DNA of 64,000 nt. Source: Corynebacterium humireducens NBRC 106098 = DSM 45392 (GTDB taxonomy: Bacteria; Actinomycetota; Actinomycetes; Mycobacteriales; Mycobacteriaceae). This document shows positions 1 to 8,287 of this stretch, one piece after another. The notes beneath the pieces were generated by a model, which saw only the letters and a list, made by a program, of their open reading frames with translations, was not told the DNA's origin and did not search any database. The stretch is from the NCBI RefSeq assembly GCF_000819445.1, contig NZ_CP005286.1:1302001-1366000 (forward strand), in the 5' to 3' direction. Position 1 is the first letter of the stretch. Every line of letters starts with the position of its first letter. Made by a program: the position numbers and the translations under genes.

Positions 1-364
1 CGCAGGTGACGGCGTCGACGCTGCCCTCCCGCAGCGCGGTCGCCTCGGCGGTGGCCCGCCACACGGGGACGTCGAGGCGGGAGCGCAGCACACGCACCAT
101 GTCGGCCGACGGGTCGGAGGCCAGCACGTCATGGCCCGCGGCGACGAGCGCGGCGGTGAGTTTGCCGGTGCCGGCGCCGAGGTCGGCGACGGTCCGGTGG
201 GCGTCGAGAAGCTCGAGGACCGCGGGCGGGTAGCCGGGCCGGACGTCGTCGTAGGTGTCCGCGCCCGTGCGGAAGGCCCAGGCGGACTCCCGCCGGTGGG
301 CGGCGTCGGCGAACTCCGGGGTGTCCTTTGTGGAGGCCTTGCGGAAGGCGGGGGAAACTGTCAC
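1..364 (-). CDS. SAM-dependent methyltransferase (3' part outside window)
   Basis: The reverse strand reads from a GTG at 364 to the window edge and gives about 121 residues. It contains the class I methyltransferase motif I (VADLGAGTGKLTAALVAAGH) followed by an acidic motif II region (VLASDPSADM), which together bind S-adenosylmethionine. The N-terminus (FADAAHRRESAWAF, then YDDVRPGYPP) resembles the small-molecule methyltransferase 11/25 group. The substrate cannot be told. The GTG start is chosen because a -10 hexamer TATCTT ends 7 nt upstream. The gene is divergent from the ABC exporter at 385 and shares its promoter. The C-terminal half lies beyond the window. Confidence 0.85.
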   Translation of the reverse strand, partial: MTVSPAFRKASTKDTPEFADAAHRRESAWAFRTGADTYDDVRPGYPPAVLELLDAHRTVADLGAGTGKLTAALVAAGHDVLASDPSADMVRVLRSRLDVPVWRATAEATALREGSVDAVTC

Positions 365-370
365 GACAAG

Positions 371-377
371 TAAGATA
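371..377. promoter_or_regulatory. Overlapping divergent -10 elements
   Basis: The heptamer TAAGATA reads TAAGAT on the plus strand, 8 nt before the ATG at 385, and TATCTT on the minus strand, 7 nt before the GTG at 364. Both genes would give leaderless transcripts from mutually exclusive promoters. Confidence 0.6.
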
Positions 378-384
378 GCGGATC

Positions 385-1833
385 ATGACACGACTTCCTG
401 CGGCCGATGACCCGCGTTGGCTGCCCAAGACCGTGTTGTCCCGTTGGCGCTGGACTGTGCCCGCGGGCGTCCTCATGGCGGTCAGCTTCCTGTCCAACGG
501 TCTGTCCCCCGTGATCATCGGCCGGGCCATCGACGAGGCGGTCGCGGACCTCGACCTCCGCCGTCTGCTCACCTGGATCGGCGTGCTGGCCGGGACCTTC
601 GCGGCGGGCATGGTGGCCAGCTGGTTCGGCCGGCGTCTGCTCAACCGCTCGATCCTGGTCATCGGGCACGACCTGCGCATGGAGGTCACCGACCGCATCC
701 AGCATCCCCGCGGCGTCGGCGGGCGGCGCCGCACGGCGGGGGAACTGCTGTCGGTCGCGTCCTCCGACACCCAGCGTGTCGCGGACGCCGTCATCATGGT
801 CGTCTTCCCCGTCGCCGAGGTGGCGTCGGTGCTCTACGTGGGCGTCATGATGCTGACGATCAGCGTGCCGCTGGGGGTGGCGGTGCTCATCGGCGGTCCG
901 CTGCTCGTGTGGATCGCGCTGCTGGCCGCCGGGCCGCTGCGCCGCCGCTCGGGCAGGCGGCAGGCGGCCCTCGCACGGGCGGCCGCGACGGCCACCGACG
1001 TGGTACAGGGGCTGCGGATCATCAAGGGGCTCGGCGCGGTGGACACCGTGCGCGGCCGCTACACCGACGTCTCCCACGACGCCTACCGACGCACCGTCGA
1101 CGCCAACCTCGCCCAGGCCCGCCTCAACGCCGTCACCGAGATCTCCGGCGCGCTCTACGTCATCGCCGTGGCCGTCGCCGCGGCGTGGCTGGCGCTGCAG
1201 GGGCGGATGAGCATCGGTGAGCTCATCACCGCGATCGGCCTGACGCAGTTCGTCATCATGCCGATGACGATGCTGGGCCGGAACATCGCCTCCCGGTGGG
1301 CGGCCGCCCAGGCCTCCGCCGCCCGCATCCGCGAGGTGCTCTCCGCGCCCTTCGCCCTCGACGAGGAGCGCACCACCGTCCCGGACCTGCCGCCGGGCCT
1401 GACGGTGGTCACGGATTCCGCGCCCGGGGAGAGGATCATCCTCGCTCCGCGGGACCGGGTGATCGTCGCCCCGCGGTCGGCGGACCTGTTCGACGGTTCC
1501 GTGCTGGACAACGTCCACCCCGATCCCGCCCGGGCCCGGGCCGCCCTCCACTGCGCGGCGGTGGAGGACATCCCCGGGGGACCGGAGCGTGAGGTGGGGG
1601 AGAACGGACGCAATCTCTCCGGCGGGCAGCGGCAGCGCGTGGCCCTGGCACGCGCCCTCGCCGCCGACGCGGAGGTGCTCGTGCTGCACGACCCGACCAC
1701 GGCCGTCGACTCGGTGACCGAGGCCCGGATCAGCGAGCGTGTCGCCACCAGCCGGCGGGGGCGGACCACCGTCATCTACACCGACGCCCCGGCCTGGAAG
1801 GCCGTCGCCGACCGTGTGCAGGAGGTGCTCTGA
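385..1833 (+). CDS. ABC exporter half-transporter with degenerate nucleotide-binding domain
   Basis: This 482-residue protein has a six-helix exporter domain (about residues 15-320) and a shortened nucleotide-binding domain. The domain keeps an intact signature (LSGGQRQRVALARAL, near 411) and an ABC-exporter fold. No Walker A P-loop can be found: the sequence passes from PPGLTVVTDSAPGERI straight to the Q-loop region. Its Walker B is altered to VLVLHDP (about 431), with His in place of the magnesium-binding Asp. The stop overlaps the next start by one base (TGATG), so the two half-transporters are almost certainly a heterodimer. The exported substrate is unknown; lipids, drugs or siderophores are usual for this family. 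Confidence 0.85.
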   Translation: MTRLPAADDPRWLPKTVLSRWRWTVPAGVLMAVSFLSNGLSPVIIGRAIDEAVADLDLRRLLTWIGVLAGTFAAGMVASWFGRRLLNRSILVIGHDLRMEVTDRIQHPRGVGGRRRTAGELLSVASSDTQRVADAVIMVVFPVAEVASVLYVGVMMLTISVPLGVAVLIGGPLLVWIALLAAGPLRRRSGRRQAALARAAATATDVVQGLRIIKGLGAVDTVRGRYTDVSHDAYRRTVDANLAQARLNAVTEISGALYVIAVAVAAAWLALQGRMSIGELITAIGLTQFVIMPMTMLGRNIASRWAAAQASAARIREVLSAPFALDEERTTVPDLPPGLTVVTDSAPGERIILAPRDRVIVAPRSADLFDGSVLDNVHPDPARARAALHCAAVEDIPGGPEREVGENGRNLSGGQRQRVALARALAADAEVLVLHDPTTAVDSVTEARISERVATSRRGRTTVIYTDAPAWKAVADRVQEVL

Positions 1834-3569
1834 TGCGTTTCCCCCTCGCGGATCTCCCGCAGGTCCGGCGTGAGGTCGGCCGGCAGATCGCCCGGGTGCC
1901 CGGCGCGCGTCGCCAGGCGGTGACCGCCCTGCTCCTGCTCAGCCTGGGGGCGGCGGCGACGGTCGCGGTGCCCTGGCAGCTGGGCCGGATCGTCGACACC
2001 GTCATCGGCGACGGTTCGCTCGTCTCCGCGGTGCTCGGTCTGGTGGCGGCCGCCGTCACGGGGGCCGGGTTCAGCGCCGCCGGTTTCTACCTGGTGTCGC
2101 AGCTGAGTGAGCGCGTCATCGCGCACCTGCGGGAGGAGATGGTCGGCGCCGCCCTGGGGCTTCCCGTCCACCGTGTCGAGGACGCCGGCACCGGCGACCT
2201 GGTCTCCCGCTCGACGGATGACGTGGCGGTGCTCTCCTCCGCGGTCACCGAGACCGTGCCCGTCCTCAGCAGCTCGATCTTCACGGTCCTGGCCACGTCG
2301 GTGGCGTTGGTGAGCCTGAACTGGCGTTTCCTGCTAGTTGTCGTGGTGGTCACCCCGGTCTACGTCCTCGCGTCCCGCCGCTACCTGGCCGTCGCGCCGC
2401 AACGGTACGCGGCGGAGCGGGCCTCTATGGCCGACCGCGCCCGCCGGCTCCTGGAGGCGATCCACGGCCGCGCCACCGTCCGGGCCTACCGCATGGAGGA
2501 GGAGATGCACGAGCGCATCCGCGTCACCTCTCAGGCGGTGGTGGACCACGGCTTCTCCGCGCGTGTGACCATGATCGTGCTGCAGGTGTGGCTGGCGGTG
2601 GGTGAATTCCTCATCCTCTCCGGCGGTCTGCTCGTCGGGTACCTGGCAGTGCAGGAGGGCTCCCTGTCGGTCGGTGCCGTCACCGCCGCGATGCTCATGC
2701 TCATCCGTCTGCGTGGCCCGCTGATGATGTTCATGCGCGTGCTCGACTCCGTGCAGTCCGGCTACGCCTCGCTCTCCCGCATCGTCGGCGTGGTCGGGGA
2801 CCCGCCCGCCCCGGTGGCGGACTCCGGGGCGCCGGCGCCGCACGGTGAGGTGGTGATGCGCGACGTCCGCTTCTCCTACGGCGGCGACTGGGCGGTGCAG
2901 GACCTCAACCTGCAGATCCGCCCGGGTGAGACCGTCGCGTTGGTGGGGGCGTCCGGTGCGGGCAAGACCACCGTCGCGGCGCTCCTCGCCGGGCTGCGGG
3001 TCCCGGACGAGGGTTCGGTCACCGTCGACGGCGTGGAGGTGTCGGCGCTCTCCGACGCCGAGCGCGTCGCCCGCCTGGCCATGATCTCCCAGGACGTCCA
3101 CGTCTTCTCCGGCACGCTGCGGGAGGACCTCACCCTGGCGAGGCCGGGGGCCACCGACGAGGAGCTTCTCGACGCCCTCGCCCGCGTCCACGCCGACTGG
3201 TTCCACGACCTGACCGACGGGCTCGACACCGAGGTCGGGGCCCGCGGGCACCAGCTCGGCCCCGTCGAGGCGCAGCAGCTGGCCCTGGCCCGCATCCTGC
3301 TGCTCGACCCGAAGGTCGTGGTGATGGACGAGGCCACGGCCGAGTCCGGTTCCGCCGGGGCAGGCGACCTCGAGGCCGCCGCGGAGGAGGTCACCCGGGG
3401 CCGCTCCGCCCTGGTGGTGGCGCACCGCCTCGACCAGGCCGCGCGCGCCGACCAGGTGCTGGTCATGGAGCAGGGGGAGGTCGTCGAGTGCGGCACCCAC
3501 GAGGAGCTCGTCGCCGCCGGCGGGCGCTACACCGACCTGTGGTCCGCGTGGACGAGGGGGCGGGCATGA
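1833..3569 (+). CDS. ABC exporter half-transporter with canonical Walker motifs
   Basis: The 578 residues form a membrane domain (about 1-320) and a full-length nucleotide-binding domain. Walker A is GASGAGKTT (from about 372) and Walker B is VVVMDEA (about 495), both canonical. The signature motif is degenerate (LGPVEAQQLALAR, about 475, in place of LSGGQ) and the D-loop is also unusual (ESGSAG). These defects are the reciprocal of those in the partner at 385-1833, so one composite ATP site is intact and the other is dead. It is translationally coupled to both neighbours: a one-base overlap upstream and ATGA downstream. Confidence 0.88.
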   Translation: MRFPLADLPQVRREVGRQIARVPGARRQAVTALLLLSLGAAATVAVPWQLGRIVDTVIGDGSLVSAVLGLVAAAVTGAGFSAAGFYLVSQLSERVIAHLREEMVGAALGLPVHRVEDAGTGDLVSRSTDDVAVLSSAVTETVPVLSSSIFTVLATSVALVSLNWRFLLVVVVVTPVYVLASRRYLAVAPQRYAAERASMADRARRLLEAIHGRATVRAYRMEEEMHERIRVTSQAVVDHGFSARVTMIVLQVWLAVGEFLILSGGLLVGYLAVQEGSLSVGAVTAAMLMLIRLRGPLMMFMRVLDSVQSGYASLSRIVGVVGDPPAPVADSGAPAPHGEVVMRDVRFSYGGDWAVQDLNLQIRPGETVALVGASGAGKTTVAALLAGLRVPDEGSVTVDGVEVSALSDAERVARLAMISQDVHVFSGTLREDLTLARPGATDEELLDALARVHADWFHDLTDGLDTEVGARGHQLGPVEAQQLALARILLLDPKVVVMDEATAESGSAGAGDLEAAAEEVTRGRSALVVAHRLDQAARADQVLVMEQGEVVECGTHEELVAAGGRYTDLWSAWTRGRA

Positions 3570-4396
3570 GGCTGCTGATCCTGCTGCTCTCCGCCCTCCT
3601 GCTGGTCGGCTGTACGGCGGAGGGGGAGGGGGCGGTCCCGCCGACGTCGAGAAGCGTCGGTGCCCCGCAGAAGACGGTGACGGGCACGCTCACCGTCGAC
3701 GGACGGGAACGCACGTACCGCGTCTCGACGCCCGAGGGATTCCACCGCGGCCGCCAGTGGCCGGTGGTGTACGCCTTCCACGGGTGGGGCGAGACCGCGG
3801 AGTCCATGGAGCAGACGACGAAGCTGGACAGCGCGCGGGCGATCGTGGTCTACCCGCAGGGCGTGGCCAACGCCTGGGCGCCGGCCCCCTACGCGGAGAC
3901 CTCCGGGGAGGAGGACATCGGCTTCGTGCGGACGCTGGTGCACACCATCGCGGAGGACTACCCGGTGGACCGGTCCCGGATCTTCGCCACGGGGTTCTCC
4001 AACGGGGGTGGCTTCGCCGCCTACCTGAGCTGCCAGCTGCCCACCACCTTCCACGCCGTCGCCCCGGTGGGGGCGGCGTACTACGAGGCGACCCACGCGG
4101 CCTGCGCCGAGGAACCCGTCGCCCGGCTGGACATCCACGGCACGCACGACACCGTCGTCGGGTACCACGGCGGCACCCGTCACGGGGAGCGTTACGAGTC
4201 GGTGCCGGACGTCCTCGAGGGGGTGGCGCGCCGCAACGGCTGTGAGCGTTCGACGATGACCCGCAACGGGCAGACCGTCATCGCCCAGCACTGGCAGGGC
4301 TGCGCACTGCCGCTCGTGCATCTGCGGGTCGGAGGCGGCGACCACACGTGGCCGACACTTGCGACGAAGGAGATACGTTCCTTCTTCGGCGTGTAG
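3566..4396 (+). CDS. Secreted esterase lipoprotein, PHB depolymerase/LpqC family
   Basis: The protein has 276 residues. The ATG at 3566 overlaps the preceding stop (ATGA) and is followed directly by a lipoprotein signal peptide ending in the lipobox LVGC. The mature part is an alpha/beta hydrolase of the polyhydroxybutyrate depolymerase / feruloyl esterase type. It has a nucleophile elbow GFSNGG (Ser about 145), an Asp in HGTHDTVVGY and a C-terminal His in GGGDHTWP. The oxyanion segment VYAFHGWGE is also present. Substrate specificity is not predictable. Coupling to the ABC exporter suggests a cell-envelope role, which is inference. Confidence 0.85.
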   Translation: MRLLILLLSALLLVGCTAEGEGAVPPTSRSVGAPQKTVTGTLTVDGRERTYRVSTPEGFHRGRQWPVVYAFHGWGETAESMEQTTKLDSARAIVVYPQGVANAWAPAPYAETSGEEDIGFVRTLVHTIAEDYPVDRSRIFATGFSNGGGFAAYLSCQLPTTFHAVAPVGAAYYEATHAACAEEPVARLDIHGTHDTVVGYHGGTRHGERYESVPDVLEGVARRNGCERSTMTRNGQTVIAQHWQGCALPLVHLRVGGGDHTWPTLATKEIRSFFGV

Positions 4397-4399
4397 CGT
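4394..4399 (+). promoter_or_regulatory. -10 hexamer, leaderless start of lipid kinase
   Basis: TAGCGT ends 7 nt before the ATG at 4407 and overlaps the stop codon of the esterase gene. It suggests that the kinase has its own leaderless promoter. Confidence 0.5.
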
Positions 4400-4406
4400 G
4401 GGGCCC

Positions 4407-5453
4407 ATGAACGGCCACGTGAATGGTAGAGACAAGAAGCGCGTGGCGGTGGTGTTCAACCCCGTCAAGGGCGCGCCCGAGGAGATGAGACAGCAGGTCA
4501 CCGAGGCTGCCGAGCGGCACGGCTGGGAGACCCCGGTGTTCCTGGAGACCTCCGTCGAGGACCCCGGCTTCACCCCGGCCCAGCAGGCGGTCGAGGAGGG
4601 GCACGACATGGTCTTCGCTGCCGGCGGCGACGGCACGGTCCGCGCGGTGGCGGCCGCCCTCCGCGGCACGGACGCGGCGCTGGCGATCATCCCCGTCGGC
4701 ACCGGCAACCTGCTGGCCCGCAACCTCAAGCTGCCGCTCGACGTCCCCGCGGCCATCGAGACGGCGTTCAGCGGGCAGGACACCCGCATCGACGTGTGCA
4801 CCGCCCTCCTCACCCACCCCTCCGGGGAGTCCGAGGAGCTCGACTTCGTCGTCATGGCCGGCATCGGCCTGGATGCGCAGATGATCGTCAACACCGACGA
4901 CGACCTGAAGAAACGGGTCGGTTTCCTCGCCTACGGCGTCGCCATCGCGAAGTCGCTGCGCGGCGGCCGCCGGCTGGCGCTGAGGTGGCGCCTCAACGAC
5001 GGTCCCGAGCGGCGCACCCGCGTCCACTCCCTCATCGTGGGCAACTGCGGCGACCTGGTGGGCGGTGTCCCGCTGCTTCCCGACGCCGTCGCCAACGACG
5101 GTCACTTCGACGTCGTCGCCCTGCGCCCCCGCGGGCTGCCCGGCTGGGGCCTCATCGTCGCCCGTCTGGCCACCCAGATGGGCCAGAAGGTGCTCAACCG
5201 CCTGCGTCGCCGCGACGAGCAGATCACCGGCGGCTCCGGGGACATCGAGGAACTGCAGTACGCCACCGGCACCCGCCTGGAGGTCACCCTGCCCGCGCCG
5301 GAGATGTTCGAGGTTGACGGGGACGAGGTGGGGGAGGTCACGGCCTTCACCGTCACCATCGAGCCGGAGTGCCTCCTCGTGCGTGAGCCGGTGCCGCCGC
5401 CCACCACCGAACCGGGTGAACCGCGGCCGGGAACGGAGATCTTCGGGGGCTAG
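4407..5453 (+). CDS. Diacylglycerol kinase family (YegS/BmrU-like) lipid kinase
   Basis: The 348 residues match the DAGK_cat family. There is a nucleotide-binding motif AAGGDGTVRAVAA around residue 73, preceded by a VVFNPVKG start strand, then IPVGTGNLLARNL and a C-terminal region with FEVDGDEVG. Such enzymes phosphorylate diacylglycerol or related lipids at the inner face of the membrane using ATP. The ATG at 4407 is preferred to upstream in-frame codons because the leaderless -10 lies just before it and the conserved domain starts about 10 residues later. Confidence 0.88.
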   Translation: MNGHVNGRDKKRVAVVFNPVKGAPEEMRQQVTEAAERHGWETPVFLETSVEDPGFTPAQQAVEEGHDMVFAAGGDGTVRAVAAALRGTDAALAIIPVGTGNLLARNLKLPLDVPAAIETAFSGQDTRIDVCTALLTHPSGESEELDFVVMAGIGLDAQMIVNTDDDLKKRVGFLAYGVAIAKSLRGGRRLALRWRLNDGPERRTRVHSLIVGNCGDLVGGVPLLPDAVANDGHFDVVALRPRGLPGWGLIVARLATQMGQKVLNRLRRRDEQITGGSGDIEELQYATGTRLEVTLPAPEMFEVDGDEVGEVTAFTVTIEPECLLVREPVPPPTTEPGEPRPGTEIFGG

Positions 5454-5499
5454 TCGGGGCTAGTCGGAGGGTAATGGCCCCTGTGACCGTATGTACAAG

Positions 5500-5505
5500 T
5501 AGATT
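5500..5505 (+). promoter_or_regulatory. Probable -10 of the ABC importer operon
   Basis: TAGATT lies 44 nt upstream of the ATG at 5550, in an AT-richer stretch. The start codon has a clear ribosome-binding site, GGAAGGA at 5536-5542. This operon is therefore leadered, unlike most neighbours. Confidence 0.4.
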
Positions 5506-5549
5506 CAGACTCGTAACACGTCACACCTGGCCCATGGAAGGAACCTCCC

Positions 5550-6539
5550 ATGTTCTCACGCTCCAAGGTAGTGGCAGGCCTCACGGCCGCCGCACTTCTC
5601 CTCACCGCCTGCTCCTCGGACTCGGGCACCACCGATCCGACCACCACCGCAGCCGCCGGTGACGATTCCTACACCATCGGAATCAACCAGCTCGTGCAGC
5701 ACCCGGCGCTCGACGCCGCCACCGAGGGCTTCAAGGAGGCCCTCGCGGAGGCGGGCGTCGAGGTCTCCTACGACGAGCAGAACGCCAACGGCGAGCAGGC
5801 CACCGCCCTGACCATCGCCCAGCAGTTCGCCGGCAAGAACCTCGATCTGGTTCTCGCCGTCGCCACCCCGGCCGCCCAGGCCACCGCCCAGAACATCACC
5901 GACATCCCGGTCCTGTTCACCGCCGTCACCGACCCGGTCTCCGCCGAGCTCGTCGACTCCGAGGAGGCCCCGGGCAGCAACGTCACCGGCACCTCCGACG
6001 TCGCCCCGATCGAGGACCAGCTGGACCTGCTCAAGGAGCTCGTCCCGGACGCCCGCACCGTCGGCATCGTCTACGCCTCCGGCGAGGTCAACTCCCAGGT
6101 CCAGGTCGACCTGGCCCGTGAGGCCGCCGTCTCGCGTGACCTGGAGATCAAGACCCAGACCGTCACCACCGCCAACGACATCCAGCAGGCCGTCGAGGCC
6201 CTGGGTGACGTCGACGCCATCTACGTCCCGACCGACAACATGGTCGTCGCCGGCATCGCGTCCCTGATCCAGGTCGCCGAGCAGAAGCAGATCCCGGTCA
6301 TCGCCGCGGAGGGCGGCACCGTCGAGGGTGGCGCCGTCGCCACCCTGGGCATCAACTACAAGGAGCTGGGCCGTCAGACCGGCGAGATGGCGCTGCGCGT
6401 CCTCCGCGACGGTGCGGACACCGCCACCATGCCGGTGGAGAAGGCCACCGAGTTCACCTACGTCATCAACGAGGACGCCGCTGAGCGTCTCGGCGTGACC
6501 ATCCCGCAGAGGATCCTGGACGAGGCCGAGACCGTATGA
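5550..6539 (+). CDS. ABC transporter substrate-binding lipoprotein (TrpX-like, PF04392 type)
   Basis: The 329 residues begin with a lipoprotein signal peptide with lipobox LLTAC. The mature protein is a two-lobed periplasmic-binding fold: YTIGINQLVQHPALDAA at the start, then a conserved VLAVATPAAQ segment and VPTDNMVVAGI. This matches the family whose members include tryptophan/tyrosine-type binding proteins (TrpX) and other ABC_sub_bind proteins. It captures an unidentified solute for the permease and ATPase that follow. Its stop overlaps the permease start (ATGA). Confidence 0.87.
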   Translation: MFSRSKVVAGLTAAALLLTACSSDSGTTDPTTTAAAGDDSYTIGINQLVQHPALDAATEGFKEALAEAGVEVSYDEQNANGEQATALTIAQQFAGKNLDLVLAVATPAAQATAQNITDIPVLFTAVTDPVSAELVDSEEAPGSNVTGTSDVAPIEDQLDLLKELVPDARTVGIVYASGEVNSQVQVDLAREAAVSRDLEIKTQTVTTANDIQQAVEALGDVDAIYVPTDNMVVAGIASLIQVAEQKQIPVIAAEGGTVEGGAVATLGINYKELGRQTGEMALRVLRDGADTATMPVEKATEFTYVINEDAAERLGVTIPQRILDEAETV

Positions 6540-7432
6540 TCGGCGCCGTCGAGGTCGGCCTCATATACGGGGTCATGGCACTGGGCGTCTTCCTGACGTT
6601 CCGTGTCCTGAACTTCCCCGATCTGACGGTCGACGGCAGCTTCACCACCGGTGCGGCCACCGCAGCCGTGGGCATCCTTAACGGATGGCCGCCGCTGCTG
6701 GCGACGCTGGCGGGCTTCGTCACCGGCTTCCTCGCCGGTGTCGTCACCGGGCTGCTCCACACCAAGGGCCGGATCGACGGACTCCTGGCGGGTATCCTCA
6801 CCATGATCGCCCTGTGGTCGATCAACCTGCGCATCATGGACGGCGCGAACATCCCCATGCTGCGCCAGCAGACCCTGTTCACGCCGCTGCGTGAGAACGG
6901 CCTGCTGGGCACGTGGGCGGGTGTCGCCATCCTGCTCGGCGTCGTGCTGGTGCTGGGCCTGGTGGTCGTGTGGTTCCTCACCACGGACCTCGGCCTGTCC
7001 ATCCGCGCGACGGGTGACAACGGCCCGATGATCACCTCCTTCGGCGTGTCCACCGACTACACGAAGACGCTCACCCTGGCCCTGTCCAACGGTTTCGTCG
7101 GCATGTGCGGTGCGCTGGTCGGCCAGTACCAGGGTTTCGCGGACATCTCGATGGGCATCGGTCTCATCCTCGTCGGCCTGGCCTCGGTGATCATGGGTCA
7201 GGCGATCCTCGGTCAGCGTTTCCTCTGGCTGGCCGTGTTCGCGGTCATCGTCGGTGCCGTCCTGTACCGCATCATCATCTTCCTGGCGCTGCAGGTCGGT
7301 CTCGACCCCAACGACATGAAGCTCATCACCGCACTGCTGGTCATCGTGGCTCTGCTGGTGCCGCGCTGGAAGGGTCTGACCTCCCGGTTCAACAGGAGGC
7401 CGGCCACCGCGGCCGGCGCGAAGGTGGCGTGA
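6536..7432 (+). CDS. ABC transporter permease, branched-chain/TrpY-like
   Basis: The 298-residue hydrophobic protein has about eight membrane segments and belongs to the BPD_transp_2 group. It contains the GLADLTVDGSF-like motif typical of this subfamily (here NFPDLTVDGSFTTGAAT near the N-terminus), plus a cytoplasmic coupling segment (DLGLSIRATGDN). It overlaps the binding-protein gene by 4 bases and the ATPase gene by one base. It forms the transmembrane channel of the importer. Confidence 0.88.
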   Translation: MIGAVEVGLIYGVMALGVFLTFRVLNFPDLTVDGSFTTGAATAAVGILNGWPPLLATLAGFVTGFLAGVVTGLLHTKGRIDGLLAGILTMIALWSINLRIMDGANIPMLRQQTLFTPLRENGLLGTWAGVAILLGVVLVLGLVVVWFLTTDLGLSIRATGDNGPMITSFGVSTDYTKTLTLALSNGFVGMCGALVGQYQGFADISMGIGLILVGLASVIMGQAILGQRFLWLAVFAVIVGAVLYRIIIFLALQVGLDPNDMKLITALLVIVALLVPRWKGLTSRFNRRPATAAGAKVA

Positions 7433-8223
7433 TGCTGAAGATCGAGAACATCTCCAAGACCTTCTTCCCGGGGACGGTCAACGAGCGCGTCGCCCTCAAC
7501 GACCTGAGCCTCACGCTCGACGAGGGTGACTTCATCACCGTCATCGGGTCGAACGGCGCGGGCAAGTCGACGCTTCTCAACGCCGTCGCGGGCCGCCTCT
7601 TCGTCGACGCGGGCACCGTGCTCATCGACGGCAAGAAGGTGAACAAGCTCCCGGAGTACAAGCGCGCCCGTTACGTGGGCCGCGTGTTCCAGGATCCGCT
7701 CGCCGGTACCGCCCCCAACCTCACGATCGAGGAGAACCTCGCGCTCGCGCTGCTGCGCGGCAAGGGGAGGGGCCTGGGCCCGGGCCTGACGAAGAAACGT
7801 CGGGAGGAGTTCGTCGAGAAGCTCCGTTCCCTGGAACTGGGCCTCGAGAACCGCCTCTCCGCGAAGGTGGGTCTGCTGTCCGGTGGCCAGCGCCAGGCGC
7901 TGTCGCTGCTCATGGCGGGCTTCACCAATCCGCGGATCATGCTTCTCGACGAGCACACCGCCGCCCTGGACCCCCAGCGCGCCGAACTCGTCACCGGGCT
8001 GACCGAGCGCATCGTCGCCGAGGGTGGGCTGACCACCCTCATGGTCACCCACAACATGGAGCAGGCGATCCGTCTGGGCAACCGCCTCATCATGATGCAC
8101 GAGGGCCGGATCGTCTACGAGGCCGACTCCGCGACGAAGTCCAAGCTCACCGTGCGCGATCTCCTGCAGGAGTTCGCGAACATCAAGGGCGCGACCCTCT
8201 CCGACAAGGCATTCCTCGGATAG
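7432..8223 (+). CDS. ABC transporter ATP-binding protein of the same importer
   Basis: The 263 residues show Walker A GSNGAGKST (from about residue 39), signature LSGGQRQALSL, Walker B IMLLDEHTAALDP and the H-loop VTHNM. Walker B is followed by His (DEHTAALD) rather than the usual Pro, as in other TrpZ-like ATPases. The ATG at 7432 overlaps the permease stop (TGATG). A terminator follows 17 bp after the stop, so the operon ends here. Confidence 0.9.
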   Translation: MLKIENISKTFFPGTVNERVALNDLSLTLDEGDFITVIGSNGAGKSTLLNAVAGRLFVDAGTVLIDGKKVNKLPEYKRARYVGRVFQDPLAGTAPNLTIEENLALALLRGKGRGLGPGLTKKRREEFVEKLRSLELGLENRLSAKVGLLSGGQRQALSLLMAGFTNPRIMLLDEHTAALDPQRAELVTGLTERIVAEGGLTTLMVTHNMEQAIRLGNRLIMMHEGRIVYEADSATKSKLTVRDLLQEFANIKGATLSDKAFLG

Positions 8224-8239
8224 GTCCCCGCGTGCCGAC

Positions 8240-8270
8240 GCCCCGCTGCCCCTGCAGCGGGGCTCTTTTA
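8240..8270 (+). terminator. Rho-independent terminator of the ABC importer operon
   Basis: A perfect 10-bp stem, GCCCCGCTGC (8240-8249) and GCAGCGGGGC (8254-8263) with a CCCT loop, is followed by TCTTTTA. It sits just before the next gene's promoter. Confidence 0.9.
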
Positions 8271-8275
8271 TGTCC

Positions 8276-8281
8276 TATAAT
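8276..8281 (+). promoter_or_regulatory. Consensus -10 of the arginase-family gene
   Basis: TATAAT, the best -10 in the window, ends 6 nt before the ATG at 8288. This implies a leaderless mRNA and excludes the upstream in-frame ATG at 8270. Confidence 0.75.
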
Positions 8282-8287
8282 AAAGAC

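Noticed and set aside
5482..5497. Possible GlxR site TGTGACCGTATGTACA upstream of the ABC importer
   Set aside because: Only one half-site is good; the second, GTACA, does not match TCACA.
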